DNA of 24,828 bases, from positions 1 to 24,828 of the forward strand of contig JAEZZA010000007.1 in assembly GCA_023442525.1 (NCBI GenBank), in the 5' to 3' direction. Position numbers and translations under genes: made by a program. The notes below the pieces were generated by a model. It made no database searches. It saw nothing but the letters and a program-made list of their open reading frames with translations, and was not told where the DNA came from. This DNA comes from Bacteroidota bacterium. GTDB lineage: Bacteria; Bacteroidota; Bacteroidia; Bacteroidales; UBA10428. Positions within the stretch are counted from its first letter, which is position 1; each line of letters starts with the position of its first letter. Of the stretch, positions 1 through 9,392 are shown one piece after another.

Positions 1-43
1 TTGATAACCAGAATAACTCTGTCGAGTTATTTCCGGTTATCAA
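1..43. repeat. Imperfect long hairpin at window start
   Basis: The first 43 bases form an inverted repeat. The outer 9-bp arms TTGATAACC and GGTTATCAA are perfect, the inner 8-bp arms AATAACTC and GAGTTATT are perfect, and they are separated by 2-3 unpaired bases and a 4-base TGTC loop. It lies beyond the 3' end of the decayed transposase. It could be an IS-associated terminator or a dispersed intergenic palindrome. Any T-tract that would make it a minus-strand terminator lies outside the window. Confidence 0.7.
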
Positions 44-93
44 CACTTGGGTTACATCATCATATTTTATTTTTATTTTTAAACTAAGAAAAC

Positions 94-942
94 TCAACCT
101 GTGGTTCTAAAATAAGGGAGTAGAATAGTTCTCTGTGTTTCAACATCATAATATCGAACCCTTCTTAGACAATCCGGATACCTTTGAGTGCTGTTTATAC
201 CTGTCAATCGAATACATTGATCGCTCAAAATACCTTTGTCTTTGTCTGGCTGACCACTATCAAGAACACTGAATTTTAAATTGGTTTTTGCACGAATGAC
301 AAAGTTGATCCTATTTGATGCCAAATCCCACAAACGCTCAAAGTCAACATAGGCACGGTCCATGACCAAATAACTTCCTCTTGGTAAATCAATATTATCC
401 AAAATGTTAACATCGTGAACTGAGCCTTCTGTTATGAATATGTATTCAGGTATTGATGTTTTCAGATCAAGCAGGGTGTGGATTTTAATGGCAGACTTAG
501 TCGTTCGAAAAGTTGCCCACCAGAAAACAGATAAACATAGATCAACAACGGTAGAATCCAATGCATATATGGCGCCTTTTAATTTAATATCCAATTGGTT
601 AACATCTGTGTAAAGAATCTTGGCTTGTTCAATGAGTTTAAGTGCAAAATCTCTGAATATCCGCCAGTCTCGTGTTTCATTTGCTCGCGAAATGGTTGAT
701 TTATGAAATGGATAGCCGATTCCAAGATGATAGAGCTTTTCTTTCTGCAATCGAAGACAAAGAGCTGTATCGCTAAGGCTCTCCCGATGGGTGAGTTGTC
801 CAAAGGACATACAGAGAAATTGTCTCCAACAAGTGAAATCTCGTGTTTTGTAATCTCCATTATATCGTTTTACACAGTACTTGAAAACATGAAATGGTGC
901 AAACTCCATAATTTGTGTAAAGACCATTTTGCCCTGGTTCAT
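94..942 (-). pseudogene. Truncated IS4-family (DUF4372-like) transposase
   Basis: This is the N-terminal and central part of an IS4-family DDE transposase (282 aa; relatives are about 380-390 aa). The start MNQGKMVFTQ and the following CVKRY and FTCWRQFLCMSFGQLTHRESL segments are typical of the DUF4372 N-terminal domain. The first two catalytic acids are visible: Asp129 in ALDST and Asp195 in VMDRAY. The reading frame runs off family similarity after RRVRYYDVETQRT (about residue 270) and stops 12 residues later. The region that carries the third catalytic residue (the YxxRWxxE..K part) is therefore missing, and the other frames of the next 90 bases do not restore it. The element is on the minus strand, divergent from the helicase gene, and is probably inactive unless complemented in trans. 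The family call is strong; inactivity is inferred from the missing C-terminus. Confidence 0.85.
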
Positions 943-947
943 ACATA

Positions 948-975
948 TTGTTTTGTGCTAAGAAACACAAAACAA
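948..975. repeat. 10-bp inverted repeat upstream of transposase
   Basis: TTGTTTTGTG (948-957) and its exact complement CACAAAACAA (966-975) flank an 8-base loop, 5 bp upstream of the transposase ATG. Hairpins at this place in insertion sequences can block translation of the transposase from outside transcripts, or this may be part of the element's terminal region. Its role here is inferred from position only. Confidence 0.6.
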
Positions 976-1071
976 ATTTCAAATCGCTGCTCCATTGAAA
1001 ACTTAGTAAACCCTGATATATCAAAACTTTCAAAGAACTTATATTAATTTAAACGCAACGCTAGTGATTGC

Positions 1072-4000
1072 ATGTCATTAAATCTCTTTCATACTGCTGT
1101 ATCGCGATGGTTTGAAAATAGTTTTCAGACCCCTACAGACGTTCAGTTTCAGGCATGGGATTCCATCAAATCGGGCGACCATACGTTGATTGTGGCACCC
1201 ACCGGTTCGGGAAAAACCCTTGCTGCATTTCTTTCAGCTATTGACGATTTGGTCAGGCAGTTTCTCTCCGGAACTCTGGAACCGGTCACCCAGGTTGTTT
1301 ATGTTTCACCTCTGAAAGCCCTCAGCAACGATATAGAACGTAACCTGCAGATGCCACTGAAGGGAATCAAAGAGGAACTCGAAAACGAAGGCGTACCTTC
1401 AGCAGACATTAAGGTTATGGTGCGGACCGGAGATACCACGCCTGCTGAGCGGGCAGGCATGATTAAACATCCGCCTCACATACTTGTAACCACGCCGGAA
1501 TCTCTGTATCTGCTTCTTACGAGTGTAAATGGTCGCAAAATGCTTGGTAACGTTCGCACGATGATTATCGACGAGATTCATGCGGTTGTTGGCGATAAAA
1601 GAGGTTCACACCTGGCTCTGAGCGTGGAACGGCTTGAAGCTCTTAATACAAAGCCAATGCAACGCATCGGACTTTCCGCTACACAAAAACCGGTGGAAGA
1701 AGTGGCCCGATTCCTTACCGGATCTCCTGATTATAAACCGGTCAATTGCCGGATTGTTGACGTCGGCCACTCCCGTAAACTTAATTTATCTATTGAAGTA
1801 CCGCGTTCACCCCTTACTGCAGTCATGGCCAATGAAGTGTGGGAAGAAATTTACGACATTCTGATCAGGTTAATCGCTTTGCATCAAACCACACTCATAT
1901 TTGTAAACACACGGCGCCTGGCGGAACGATTGTCTCATAACCTGAATGAGAAGCTCGGTCCCGGAAAGGTGTTGGCCCATCATGGAAGTTTATCCAAAGA
2001 ACGTCGGTTTGAAGCAGAAAATAAGCTTAAAACAGGCTCACTGAAAGCTCTTGTCGCCACCGCCTCGATGGAACTGGGAATTGACGTGGGCTCAATCGAT
2101 CTGGTTTGCCAGATTGGCGCACCGCATTCCATATCAACCTTCCTTCAACGAGTGGGCCGCTCAGGGCATAGTGTTACCAAAACACCAAAAGGTATTCTTT
2201 TCCCCCTTACGCTTGACGAACTGGTGGATTGTACGGCTATTCTGGGTGCGATCCGGCGTGGCGAACTCGACAGGATCATCATTCCCGAAAAGCCGCTCGA
2301 CATACTGGCGCAACAGATTGTGGCGGAAACTGCCGCAAGGGAATACACCGAAGATGAAATGTTTTCACTGGTCACCAGAGCTTATCCTTATAGCAATCTC
2401 TCCCGGAAGGAGTTCGACGATGTTATAAATATGATGGCAGAGGGCTATACCAGTCGTAAGGGCAGGAGAGGAGCTTATCTTTACCACGACAGGGTAAATA
2501 AAAAGATCAGAGCGCATAAGGGTGCGCGGCTTATTGCCACTATCTCCGGAGGAGCCATTCCAGATAATTTTGAATTTGATGTTGTGCTTGAACCCGGGAA
2601 TGTATTTCTGGGAACTGTCAATGAAGATTTTGCAATGGAAAGTATTCCCGGTGATATTTTCCAGTTAGGAAACAACTCGTGGAAAATAACCAAAGTCGAA
2701 AGCGGAAAAGTTCGGGTAGCCGATGCATCAGGTCAGCCGCCAAATATCCCTTTCTGGATTGGAGAGGCCCCCGGCAGAACCAAAGAGCTTTCCCTGGAGG
2801 TTTCGAGGCTCCGCGAAGAGATTTCAGAAAAAGCGGGATCACCTGCCGGCACGTTCGATAGCCAGTTAACAGGCCAGGCATGGCCCGGGAGAGAGGAGAC
2901 AATCGACTGGATTGTCCGCGAAAAAGGAACGTCATCAGCTGCTGCTGAACAACTGGCAGATTATCTTGCAGCCGCAAAAGCTGCACTGAATGCCATGCCT
3001 TCACAGGAAGAGATTGTAATGGAACGTTTCTTTGATGAAGCCGGCGATTTGCACCTGGTGGTGCATTCCCCATTTGGCAGCCGGGTGAACAAGGCATGGG
3101 GCCTGGCATTACGGAAGCGGTTTTGCCGTAAGTTCAATTTTGAACTTCAGGCCGCAGCCAACGATAACGCTATTATTCTGTCGTTAGGTCCTACTCATAG
3201 TTTCCCGCTCGAAGAAGTATTCAATTACCTGAAACCCGAGACAGTCAGGGATATTTTGATACAGGCAGTACTTGATGCACCCGTATTCGGCATCCGCTGG
3301 CGTTGGAATGCCTCCCGTGCATTGGCGGTAACCAGGCGAACAGCCGGGAAAAAAATTCCTGCCCAGCTCCAGCGTATGCAGGCCGAAGATCTGGTGGCAC
3401 AGGTGTTTCCCGACCAGCTGGCTTGTCTCGAAAATATTGCCGGTGATCGTGAAATACCCGATCATCCACTGGTAAACCAGACGATCCATGATTGCCTGTA
3501 CGAGGCAATGGATATCGAAGGATTGGAGAATTTGCTTAAAAAGATTAAAAGTAAAAAAGTAAGTCTGGTGGCTCGTGACCTGAAAGAGCCGTCCCCCCTT
3601 GCTTATGAGATAATCACGGCAAGGCCGTATGCATTTCTTGACGGGGCACCAATAGAAGAAAGACGCACGCTAGCTATCCGGAACAGGCGGTGGCTGTCAC
3701 CTGCCGAAGCCGGTGATGTCGGCAGACTCGATCCCCAGGCTATTGAAGCTGTGAGAGAGGAAGCCTGGCCAAAGCCCGGCAATGCCGACGAGTTGCACGA
3801 CGCTTTGCTGCTTTCGGGATTTCTAGCTGAGAAAGAGGTTGACGGAGAGGATCGACGGATTTATTTTGAGGAACTCGTTAAGGACAACAGAGCAACAACG
3901 GTTATTCTGAATGACTCCCGGTTGCTCTGGATAGCGACAGAAAACCTGCCTTTTATCTTAAAAGTATACCCGCAAAAAACTATCAGGCCGGAAATATCTG

Positions 4001-5442
4001 TTGACGAAACACTATTCCGGAATATTTCACCTGAGAAGGATCCACTCACAGAACTGATACGTGGAAGGCTTGAAATTAGCGGGCCAGTGACTGCCGAAAG
4101 CCTGGGCAGTGTTATGCAGTTGTCAGTTGAAACTGTCAACTCTGCTCTTTACCGGTTGGAAAACGAGGGTTTTGTGATCAGGGGAAATTTCAGCGGAACG
4201 CCGGGGACTGAATGGTGCGAACGTCGTTTGCTGGCCCGCATACATCGCTATACGATTAAAAAACTGCGCAGCGAAATTCAGCCGGTTTCTTCTGCTGATT
4301 TTATGCGTTTTCTGTTCTCATGGCACCAGCTGGAACCGGACAATCTTCCGGAGGGACCAATCGCATTGGAGAATATCCTTCAGAAGCTTGAAGGCTTCGA
4401 AGCGCCTGCTGCTGCATGGGAAGCGGATATTCTTCCTGCCCGCGTGGCAAATTATGATTACCAGTGGCTCGATATGCTGTGTTCGGTCGGGAAGGTCAGT
4501 TGGGGCCGTTTCAGGCCGTCAATATCAGACAGAGAGCGAAAAATTACCACTCCTGTAAAAATCACTCCAATTGCCTTTGTAAGCAGGAAGCATCTCGACG
4601 TTTGGAAAAAAAGGCAACCGGCAATTACCGGTTCTCTTACCGATGTGCTTTCTCCGAGAGCCATGCAGGTATATGAAGTTTTGCGTTCGCACGGCGCACA
4701 GTTCTTTGACGATCTCCTGCACATAACACGTCTTTTCAGATCGCAGGCTGAGGATGTGCTGGGCGAATTGATCAGCGCCGGTCTTGTAACATCAGATTCA
4801 TTTACCGGTTTGCGTGCTTTGCTTGTACCTGATAAATACAAAACCACAGCCGGCAGCAGACGTAATACGGAAATGTTCTCCATGAATTATGCCGGGCGTT
4901 GGACGCTTCTATCCGGTATCACAGGAAAAGATATAAGGAATGATACAGCAGAAGAAACCGAAACCATTGCATGGGCTATTTTGCGTAGGTATGGAATAGT
5001 ATTCAGGCGACTTGCAGAAAACGAAAACCTTGCCCCGCCGTGGCGCGACCTTGTGAGAGTACTTCGTCTTCTTGAACTACAGGGACAGATAAGAGGAGGG
5101 CGTTTTATCGATGGGGTTTGGGGAGAACAGTTTGCACTACCTGAAGCAATTACACAATTGCGTCAGGTAATAAAAGGCGGAAAGACGGGGATGTTAGTCC
5201 CTGTGAGTGCAGCAGATCCGCTAAACCTGACAGGTGTTTTGTCTCCCGGAAAACGTGTAACCGGCTATTTTGGTAACCGTATTCTTTACCGCGATGGCAT
5301 TCCGGTTGCTTTCCGTGAGGCGAAGGAAATCCGGTTCCCTGTAGAGCCTGAACAGCAGGAGAAATGGGATCTTCAAAACAGGCTGTTAAAACGTACTATT
5401 TCCCCGCAACTTCGAAAATATCTCGGCAAAGGCGTTTATTAA
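1072..5442 (+). CDS. lhr: Lhr-type ATP-dependent helicase (superfamily 2)
   Basis: A 1456-residue DEAD/DEAH-box helicase of the Lhr family, cytoplasmic, an ATP-driven 3'-5' translocase acting on DNA and DNA/RNA hybrids, implicated in DNA repair. Visible motifs: Q-motif region with PTDVQFQAW at 21-29, Walker A APTGSGKT at 42-49, Walker B DEIH at 167-170, motif III LSAT near 201-204, and motif VI QRVGRSGH near 359-366. After the two RecA folds come a winged-helix/Lhr-core region to about residue 860 and a long Lhr C-terminal domain to the end. The length is close to the E. coli Lhr (about 1540 aa). It is far longer than the roughly 820-aa ligase-associated Lhr-core proteins, so this is the full-length type. 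The ATG at 1072 is followed at once by conserved sequence; no clear Shine-Dalgarno is seen. The gene stands alone between the IS remnant and a repeat region. Confidence 0.93.
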   Translation: MSLNLFHTAVSRWFENSFQTPTDVQFQAWDSIKSGDHTLIVAPTGSGKTLAAFLSAIDDLVRQFLSGTLEPVTQVVYVSPLKALSNDIERNLQMPLKGIKEELENEGVPSADIKVMVRTGDTTPAERAGMIKHPPHILVTTPESLYLLLTSVNGRKMLGNVRTMIIDEIHAVVGDKRGSHLALSVERLEALNTKPMQRIGLSATQKPVEEVARFLTGSPDYKPVNCRIVDVGHSRKLNLSIEVPRSPLTAVMANEVWEEIYDILIRLIALHQTTLIFVNTRRLAERLSHNLNEKLGPGKVLAHHGSLSKERRFEAENKLKTGSLKALVATASMELGIDVGSIDLVCQIGAPHSISTFLQRVGRSGHSVTKTPKGILFPLTLDELVDCTAILGAIRRGELDRIIIPEKPLDILAQQIVAETAAREYTEDEMFSLVTRAYPYSNLSRKEFDDVINMMAEGYTSRKGRRGAYLYHDRVNKKIRAHKGARLIATISGGAIPDNFEFDVVLEPGNVFLGTVNEDFAMESIPGDIFQLGNNSWKITKVESGKVRVADASGQPPNIPFWIGEAPGRTKELSLEVSRLREEISEKAGSPAGTFDSQLTGQAWPGREETIDWIVREKGTSSAAAEQLADYLAAAKAALNAMPSQEEIVMERFFDEAGDLHLVVHSPFGSRVNKAWGLALRKRFCRKFNFELQAAANDNAIILSLGPTHSFPLEEVFNYLKPETVRDILIQAVLDAPVFGIRWRWNASRALAVTRRTAGKKIPAQLQRMQAEDLVAQVFPDQLACLENIAGDREIPDHPLVNQTIHDCLYEAMDIEGLENLLKKIKSKKVSLVARDLKEPSPLAYEIITARPYAFLDGAPIEERRTLAIRNRRWLSPAEAGDVGRLDPQAIEAVREEAWPKPGNADELHDALLLSGFLAEKEVDGEDRRIYFEELVKDNRATTVILNDSRLLWIATENLPFILKVYPQKTIRPEISVDETLFRNISPEKDPLTELIRGRLEISGPVTAESLGSVMQLSVETVNSALYRLENEGFVIRGNFSGTPGTEWCERRLLARIHRYTIKKLRSEIQPVSSADFMRFLFSWHQLEPDNLPEGPIALENILQKLEGFEAPAAAWEADILPARVANYDYQWLDMLCSVGKVSWGRFRPSISDRERKITTPVKITPIAFVSRKHLDVWKKRQPAITGSLTDVLSPRAMQVYEVLRSHGAQFFDDLLHITRLFRSQAEDVLGELISAGLVTSDSFTGLRALLVPDKYKTTAGSRRNTEMFSMNYAGRWTLLSGITGKDIRNDTAEETETIAWAILRRYGIVFRRLAENENLAPPWRDLVRVLRLLELQGQIRGGRFIDGVWGEQFALPEAITQLRQVIKGGKTGMLVPVSAADPLNLTGVLSPGKRVTGYFGNRILYRDGIPVAFREAKEIRFPVEPEQQEKWDLQNRLLKRTISPQLRKYLGKGVY

Positions 5443-5450
5443 TCACAAAT

Positions 5451-5617
5451 AAAAATTACACAGAGCTTCACAGAGGTATCACAGAGGGCTACAGAGATTT
5501 AGGCTCCGTGTTTCTCTGTAAAAAAAAATTACACAGAGCTTCACAGAGGTATCACAGAGGGCCACAGAGATTTAAACTCCGTGTTTCTCTGTGAAAAAAA
5601 ATTACACAGAGCTTCAC
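5451..5617. repeat. 73-bp direct repeat, two full copies plus partial
   Basis: A 73-bp unit begins at 5451 and again near 5524, and the first 20 or so bases recur near 5597 (aligned TT positions 5456, 5529, 5602). The two full copies differ at only a few positions. Inside each unit CACAGAG recurs every 10-11 bases (cttCACAGAG, gtatCACAGAG, then ggccaCAGAG), and a CTCTGT near the end of the unit can pair with CAGAG upstream, giving hairpin potential. Similar acacagag-rich intergenic repeats are common in Bacteroidota genomes. No ORF of substance crosses it. The rest of the interval 5618-5726 holds only a weak hairpin (CACGG 5654-5658 with CCGTG 5665-5669) and no recognisable promoter. Confidence 0.9.
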
Positions 5618-5726
5618 TTGCTTAAATAACCGCAAAGTGGAGTATCTTAGTAACACGGCAAATCCCGTGACAATGCGAACAATTTTACTTCAGTTCTGAA
5701 AGAGTAGTTTTTAACAGAATCTAAGG

Positions 5727-8612
5727 ATGATCAAGTGTTTAACAACTTTTGCACGCATAGTTCTGCTTACTATTTACACGCTGATCCCAATCAGGGAAAA
5801 TATATATGCACAATACCTCACCGTTCGGGAATATACTGTATCCGACGGTCTGCCTCAAAGCCAGGCTAGAAGCATCTATCAGACACACAACGGGTTTTTA
5901 TGGGTAAGTACAAGGAACGGACTTGCCCGTTTTGATGGAATTGAATTTGTCAAGTATTACAAAAAAGACGGAATACCGGGACTAGTGCATGATTTGTGTG
6001 AAGACAGAGCAAATGATTTTTGGGTATTAACTGAAAAAGGAATGTGTAAACTTGTCGACGACCGGTTTGAATATTTTAAACCACCTGAAACATATTACAG
6101 TTACAGATTCTTAAATGCAGTGCCGGGTGATTTTCCCGGAACCTTTTATCTTTTGGTTTCCCGGTCGGGTGACATTCATACTAATTTGTTAAAATTCGAA
6201 AAGGGTATATATTCTGAATTTCCCCTGGGAAATAACATTCCGGATGATTTTAGTATCTATACAATGGCTTATGATACACTAATTGAAACTCTTTATCTCA
6301 TAGATAACCGAAATATTTTATATCAATGGAAGAACAATACCCTGCATTTTATCAGCGAGGGAGCAGAAAGTTTCAGGAAAGTAAGGGGTCGTTTATTTGT
6401 AATTTCAAACGATTCGGTTTATGAATTAAAGGCCGGAAAGCTTATTGCCGAAGGAAGAAAGGAAGTCCTTGAAACACTCGGCCGCGATTTAAAAATGAAC
6501 GTTCCATACAATTATTCAGGAATTTTCCAGGATTTTGAAAACAATCTCTGGTTTAATTCCGAATCGAATATCTGCAGGTTATTACCACAGGTATTTCAGT
6601 CGTTTTCATTCAATGAAATTGGACTCACCGATATCTGGGCTATCAGTTCCGACCGGTTCGGCCATATTTGGTTTGGTTCCATTTATGGTGGTTTGATTGA
6701 ATTTGACGGTCGCAACTTTAAAAAAAGGGATGAATACAGGAGGGTAACTTCCAATTCCGTATTCTATAAAGGCAGCAGACAACTCTCGAATGGTGAAATG
6801 TGGTTGTCAATGAATAACGGAGTGCTTATCTGGGATGGTATATCATTTCGAAAACTGAAAGGAATTCCTGACCAGGCACAAATCTGTTACATTCATGAAG
6901 ATCCCGATGATCATAACATATATCTCGGCACTTCAATTGGTCTCTATAAACTATCGGAAAATCAGATACGATTTTATCCGGAATTTACCGACGAAAAGTT
7001 TGGTGTTATTGAAGGTATGGCAAAAGACGACTCTGGATTTTACTGGATATCGGGTCATCACGGTCTGGTCAAATTCGATGGTGAGAAACCGGTGAAAGTG
7101 ACCGATCCCGTTTTGCCCGGGCAATATACTTCAAATATCGAAAAAGACAGCAGGGGAGGAATTTGGGTTGTATCGTATGATGGAGTGTATTTCAAAAGCA
7201 AGTCGTCCGGGAATTTTGTACCCGGGCTACCCGGAGGAATAAATATTCCGGCTAATACCCTGGCAATTATCGACAGCTCAAGGATCATCGTCGGAAGAGT
7301 AACGGATCTTTGTTTAATTGACCTGGATAAATTCTATAATAATGAAAGGGACTATTACCGTTTGTTTGATTATACCCATGGTTATCTTGGCGGTGAGTGT
7401 CTCGAAAATGGTATAATAAAGGCCATGGACGGACGCTATTGGTTAGCTACATCCAAGAACGTGACTATTTTCGATCCTTCCCGTTTGAAAAAGAATCCGC
7501 ATCCTCCGCTACTGAACCTCACCGGATTTTATTACAGGAATGATTCATTGGAGTGGGAAAGAGTAAGCAATTCCAGTGCGAATGATATTCCCCATATCAG
7601 CCTGAAACGGTGGCAGAACAACTTACAAATAAGATACGCCGGCATTTCCACAACCAATCCTGAAAAAGTAATTTATTCCACTAAACTGGAAGGACGCGAC
7701 AACAGATGGAGTTCTTTTAGTGCCGACCGGTCGGTGACCTTTGATGAATTACGGCCTGGTCATTACACTTTGCTTATTAATGCCCAAAATGCCGATGGTG
7801 TTGTGACTACCGAACCCTTAAAAATAAGGTTCAATATAGTTCCTGCATTCTACGAAACAGTATGGTTTAAGATTTTGGCTTCCCTGGTCTCAGTGCTGCT
7901 GATCATTTATGTCACCCGTAAAATTATGATTAAATCCCAGACGAAGAAAGAGGAGAGGGAGAGGCTGAAATCGGAACTTTCGCGTATGCAGTTGGGGTCG
8001 TTGCTTAAGGAACTCGATCCGCATTTTCTCTTTAATGTGATGACCTCGGTGGGTTCCATGGTAATGAAGAACAATAAGGAAATAGCGTATAATTACTTAG
8101 CAAAGCTGGCGAGGCTTTTAAGAGGAATTCTGCAAGGTCCGGGTATGAACCAGACATTAATGGATGAACTGAATCTGGTTCGGGATTATTGCGAGTTGCA
8201 GAAGCTGAGATACGGCGATCGATTCAACTTTATAATAGATGTCAGTGATGATGCAGATCTGTCGATAAAGTTTCCCCGGATGGTGATACAAACTTTAATT
8301 GAAAACTCAATAAAGCATGGCTTTTCAGCTACAGAAGAAGGAGGGGATATACATCTTTCCATAGAACATGAAATGGACAGGTTGAAAATAGCTGTGAGAG
8401 ATAACGGTATCGGAATAAATCAGGCAGCCGGCATGAAAACAAATGGCACTCAGTTGGGTTTACGAACAATCCGTCAACTTTTGCAATTAATGAACAGGGG
8501 GAATATTTCAGAGGCTTCATTTAACATCCGCGACCTGGAGGGAACTGAATATGGCAGGGGCACCGAGGCATTGATAATTATTCCCGAGCGTTATAAATTT
8601 GGGATTGAATAG
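5727..8612 (+). CDS. LytS-type sensor histidine kinase with Reg_prop beta-propeller
   Basis: A 961-residue membrane-bound sensor kinase. Residues 1-29 look like a signal peptide ending IYA-Q. Residues about 30-620 are beta-propeller (Reg_prop-like) repeats, seen as recurring NGFLWVSTRNGLARFDG, GHIWFGSIYGGLIEFDG and GIWVVSYDGVYF units. A Y_Y_Y domain follows (about 635-705), then one transmembrane helix (about 714-733). The cytoplasmic part is a His_kinase domain of the LytS/YehU class with the phospho-acceptor in LDPHFLFN (His766), and an ATPase domain with N-box ENSIKHG (about 859) and G-box DNGIGI (about 892). Unlike the hybrid regulators common in this phylum, it has no fused receiver or AraC domain; the partner regulator starts 12 bp downstream. 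The ligand is unknown; related propeller sensors in Bacteroides respond to glycans, but no glycan-use genes are near. Confidence 0.9.
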   Translation: MIKCLTTFARIVLLTIYTLIPIRENIYAQYLTVREYTVSDGLPQSQARSIYQTHNGFLWVSTRNGLARFDGIEFVKYYKKDGIPGLVHDLCEDRANDFWVLTEKGMCKLVDDRFEYFKPPETYYSYRFLNAVPGDFPGTFYLLVSRSGDIHTNLLKFEKGIYSEFPLGNNIPDDFSIYTMAYDTLIETLYLIDNRNILYQWKNNTLHFISEGAESFRKVRGRLFVISNDSVYELKAGKLIAEGRKEVLETLGRDLKMNVPYNYSGIFQDFENNLWFNSESNICRLLPQVFQSFSFNEIGLTDIWAISSDRFGHIWFGSIYGGLIEFDGRNFKKRDEYRRVTSNSVFYKGSRQLSNGEMWLSMNNGVLIWDGISFRKLKGIPDQAQICYIHEDPDDHNIYLGTSIGLYKLSENQIRFYPEFTDEKFGVIEGMAKDDSGFYWISGHHGLVKFDGEKPVKVTDPVLPGQYTSNIEKDSRGGIWVVSYDGVYFKSKSSGNFVPGLPGGINIPANTLAIIDSSRIIVGRVTDLCLIDLDKFYNNERDYYRLFDYTHGYLGGECLENGIIKAMDGRYWLATSKNVTIFDPSRLKKNPHPPLLNLTGFYYRNDSLEWERVSNSSANDIPHISLKRWQNNLQIRYAGISTTNPEKVIYSTKLEGRDNRWSSFSADRSVTFDELRPGHYTLLINAQNADGVVTTEPLKIRFNIVPAFYETVWFKILASLVSVLLIIYVTRKIMIKSQTKKEERERLKSELSRMQLGSLLKELDPHFLFNVMTSVGSMVMKNNKEIAYNYLAKLARLLRGILQGPGMNQTLMDELNLVRDYCELQKLRYGDRFNFIIDVSDDADLSIKFPRMVIQTLIENSIKHGFSATEEGGDIHLSIEHEMDRLKIAVRDNGIGINQAAGMKTNGTQLGLRTIRQLLQLMNRGNISEASFNIRDLEGTEYGRGTEALIIIPERYKFGIE

Positions 8613-8624
8613 ATAAACCTTTAT

Positions 8625-9368
8625 ATGAGAGTTCAGAATAAAAGCCTAACGGCTGTTCTTGTCGACGATGAAAGTGAATCGCTGGATTTACTTGAGAGTC
8701 TGATATGCAGTACCGGAAAAGTAAAGATTATTGGTAAATCTCTAATAGCTGAAGAAGCGGTTCAGTTAATTTCAGAGAGTAAACCCGATATAATATTTCT
8801 GGATATCCGGATGCCCGGAATGAGTGGTTTTGAGGTATTGGATAAAATTCAAATAAGCGGATCCAATTGGTCGCCATACGTTGTTTTTATCACAGCGTTT
8901 GAAGAGTTTGCCATTAAAGCATTCGACTATGGCGCTTATGATTTCCTGCTTAAGCCAGTGGAATTGCATCGTCTTGAAATGGCAATTAAGCGGTGCATCG
9001 AAAGGCCGCTTACATCTGATGAGGCAGTCTCGTCGTCTTCCACCGGTAAATTAATATACCGCACTTCTTCGGGTTTTGAGATCATTGATCTCTCAGATAT
9101 CATTTATATTGAAGCACAGGGTAATTATTCGGTATTTAGTACGAAATCGGGCAAGACAGAAACAATAACTGTTCAATTGGGCAAGATTGAGGAGCAACTT
9201 CCGGCGCACCTGTTTATCAGGTGCAGCAGGAGTCATATTATCAATGTCACTCATGTGAAAAAAATAAACACCGTCCGCCAGGAATGCCTGCTGATGGGAA
9301 ACGGCAGTGAATATACCTGCAAAATATCCAAAGATAAGGTAAGGATGGTGTTGGAGATGATACGATAA
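8625..9368 (+). CDS. LytTR-family response regulator
   Basis: A 247-residue two-component response regulator, the evident partner of the kinase ending 12 bp upstream. The receiver domain (about 8-125) shows the acidic pair Asp14-Asp15 in VLVDDE, the phospho-acceptor Asp60 in FLDIRMPGMSG, and the conserved Lys110 in DFLLKPVEL. The C-terminal half (about 143-245) is a LytTR DNA-binding domain (IIYIEAQGNYSVF, FIRCSRSHIINV). LytTR proteins bind paired direct repeats near their target promoters and often control adjacent genes, so the membrane-protein gene starting 24 bp downstream is the first target to consider. No matching repeat pair was recognised by eye. Confidence 0.93.
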   Translation: MRVQNKSLTAVLVDDESESLDLLESLICSTGKVKIIGKSLIAEEAVQLISESKPDIIFLDIRMPGMSGFEVLDKIQISGSNWSPYVVFITAFEEFAIKAFDYGAYDFLLKPVELHRLEMAIKRCIERPLTSDEAVSSSSTGKLIYRTSSGFEIIDLSDIIYIEAQGNYSVFSTKSGKTETITVQLGKIEEQLPAHLFIRCSRSHIINVTHVKKINTVRQECLLMGNGSEYTCKISKDKVRMVLEMIR

Positions 9369-9392
9369 GGAGAATTACTAATACCTAAACCA

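Noticed and set aside
2618..3109. 163-residue minus-strand frame inside lhr
   Set aside because: It is wholly inside the conserved helicase gene and shows no domain of its own; a shadow frame.
1072..5442. Helicase as part of a ligase-associated repair operon
   Set aside because: The protein is the full-length Lhr type and no ligase, nuclease or phosphoesterase gene is adjacent.
5451..5617. Possible CRISPR array
   Set aside because: The repeats are contiguous 73-bp units without unique spacers, only about two and a third copies exist, and no cas genes are near.
5727..9368. Two-component pair as the nitrate sensor of the nar operon
   Set aside because: The sensor is a beta-propeller LytS-type protein, unlike NarX/NarQ, and a repeat-filled interval separates it from narK; a link cannot be supported from the sequence.
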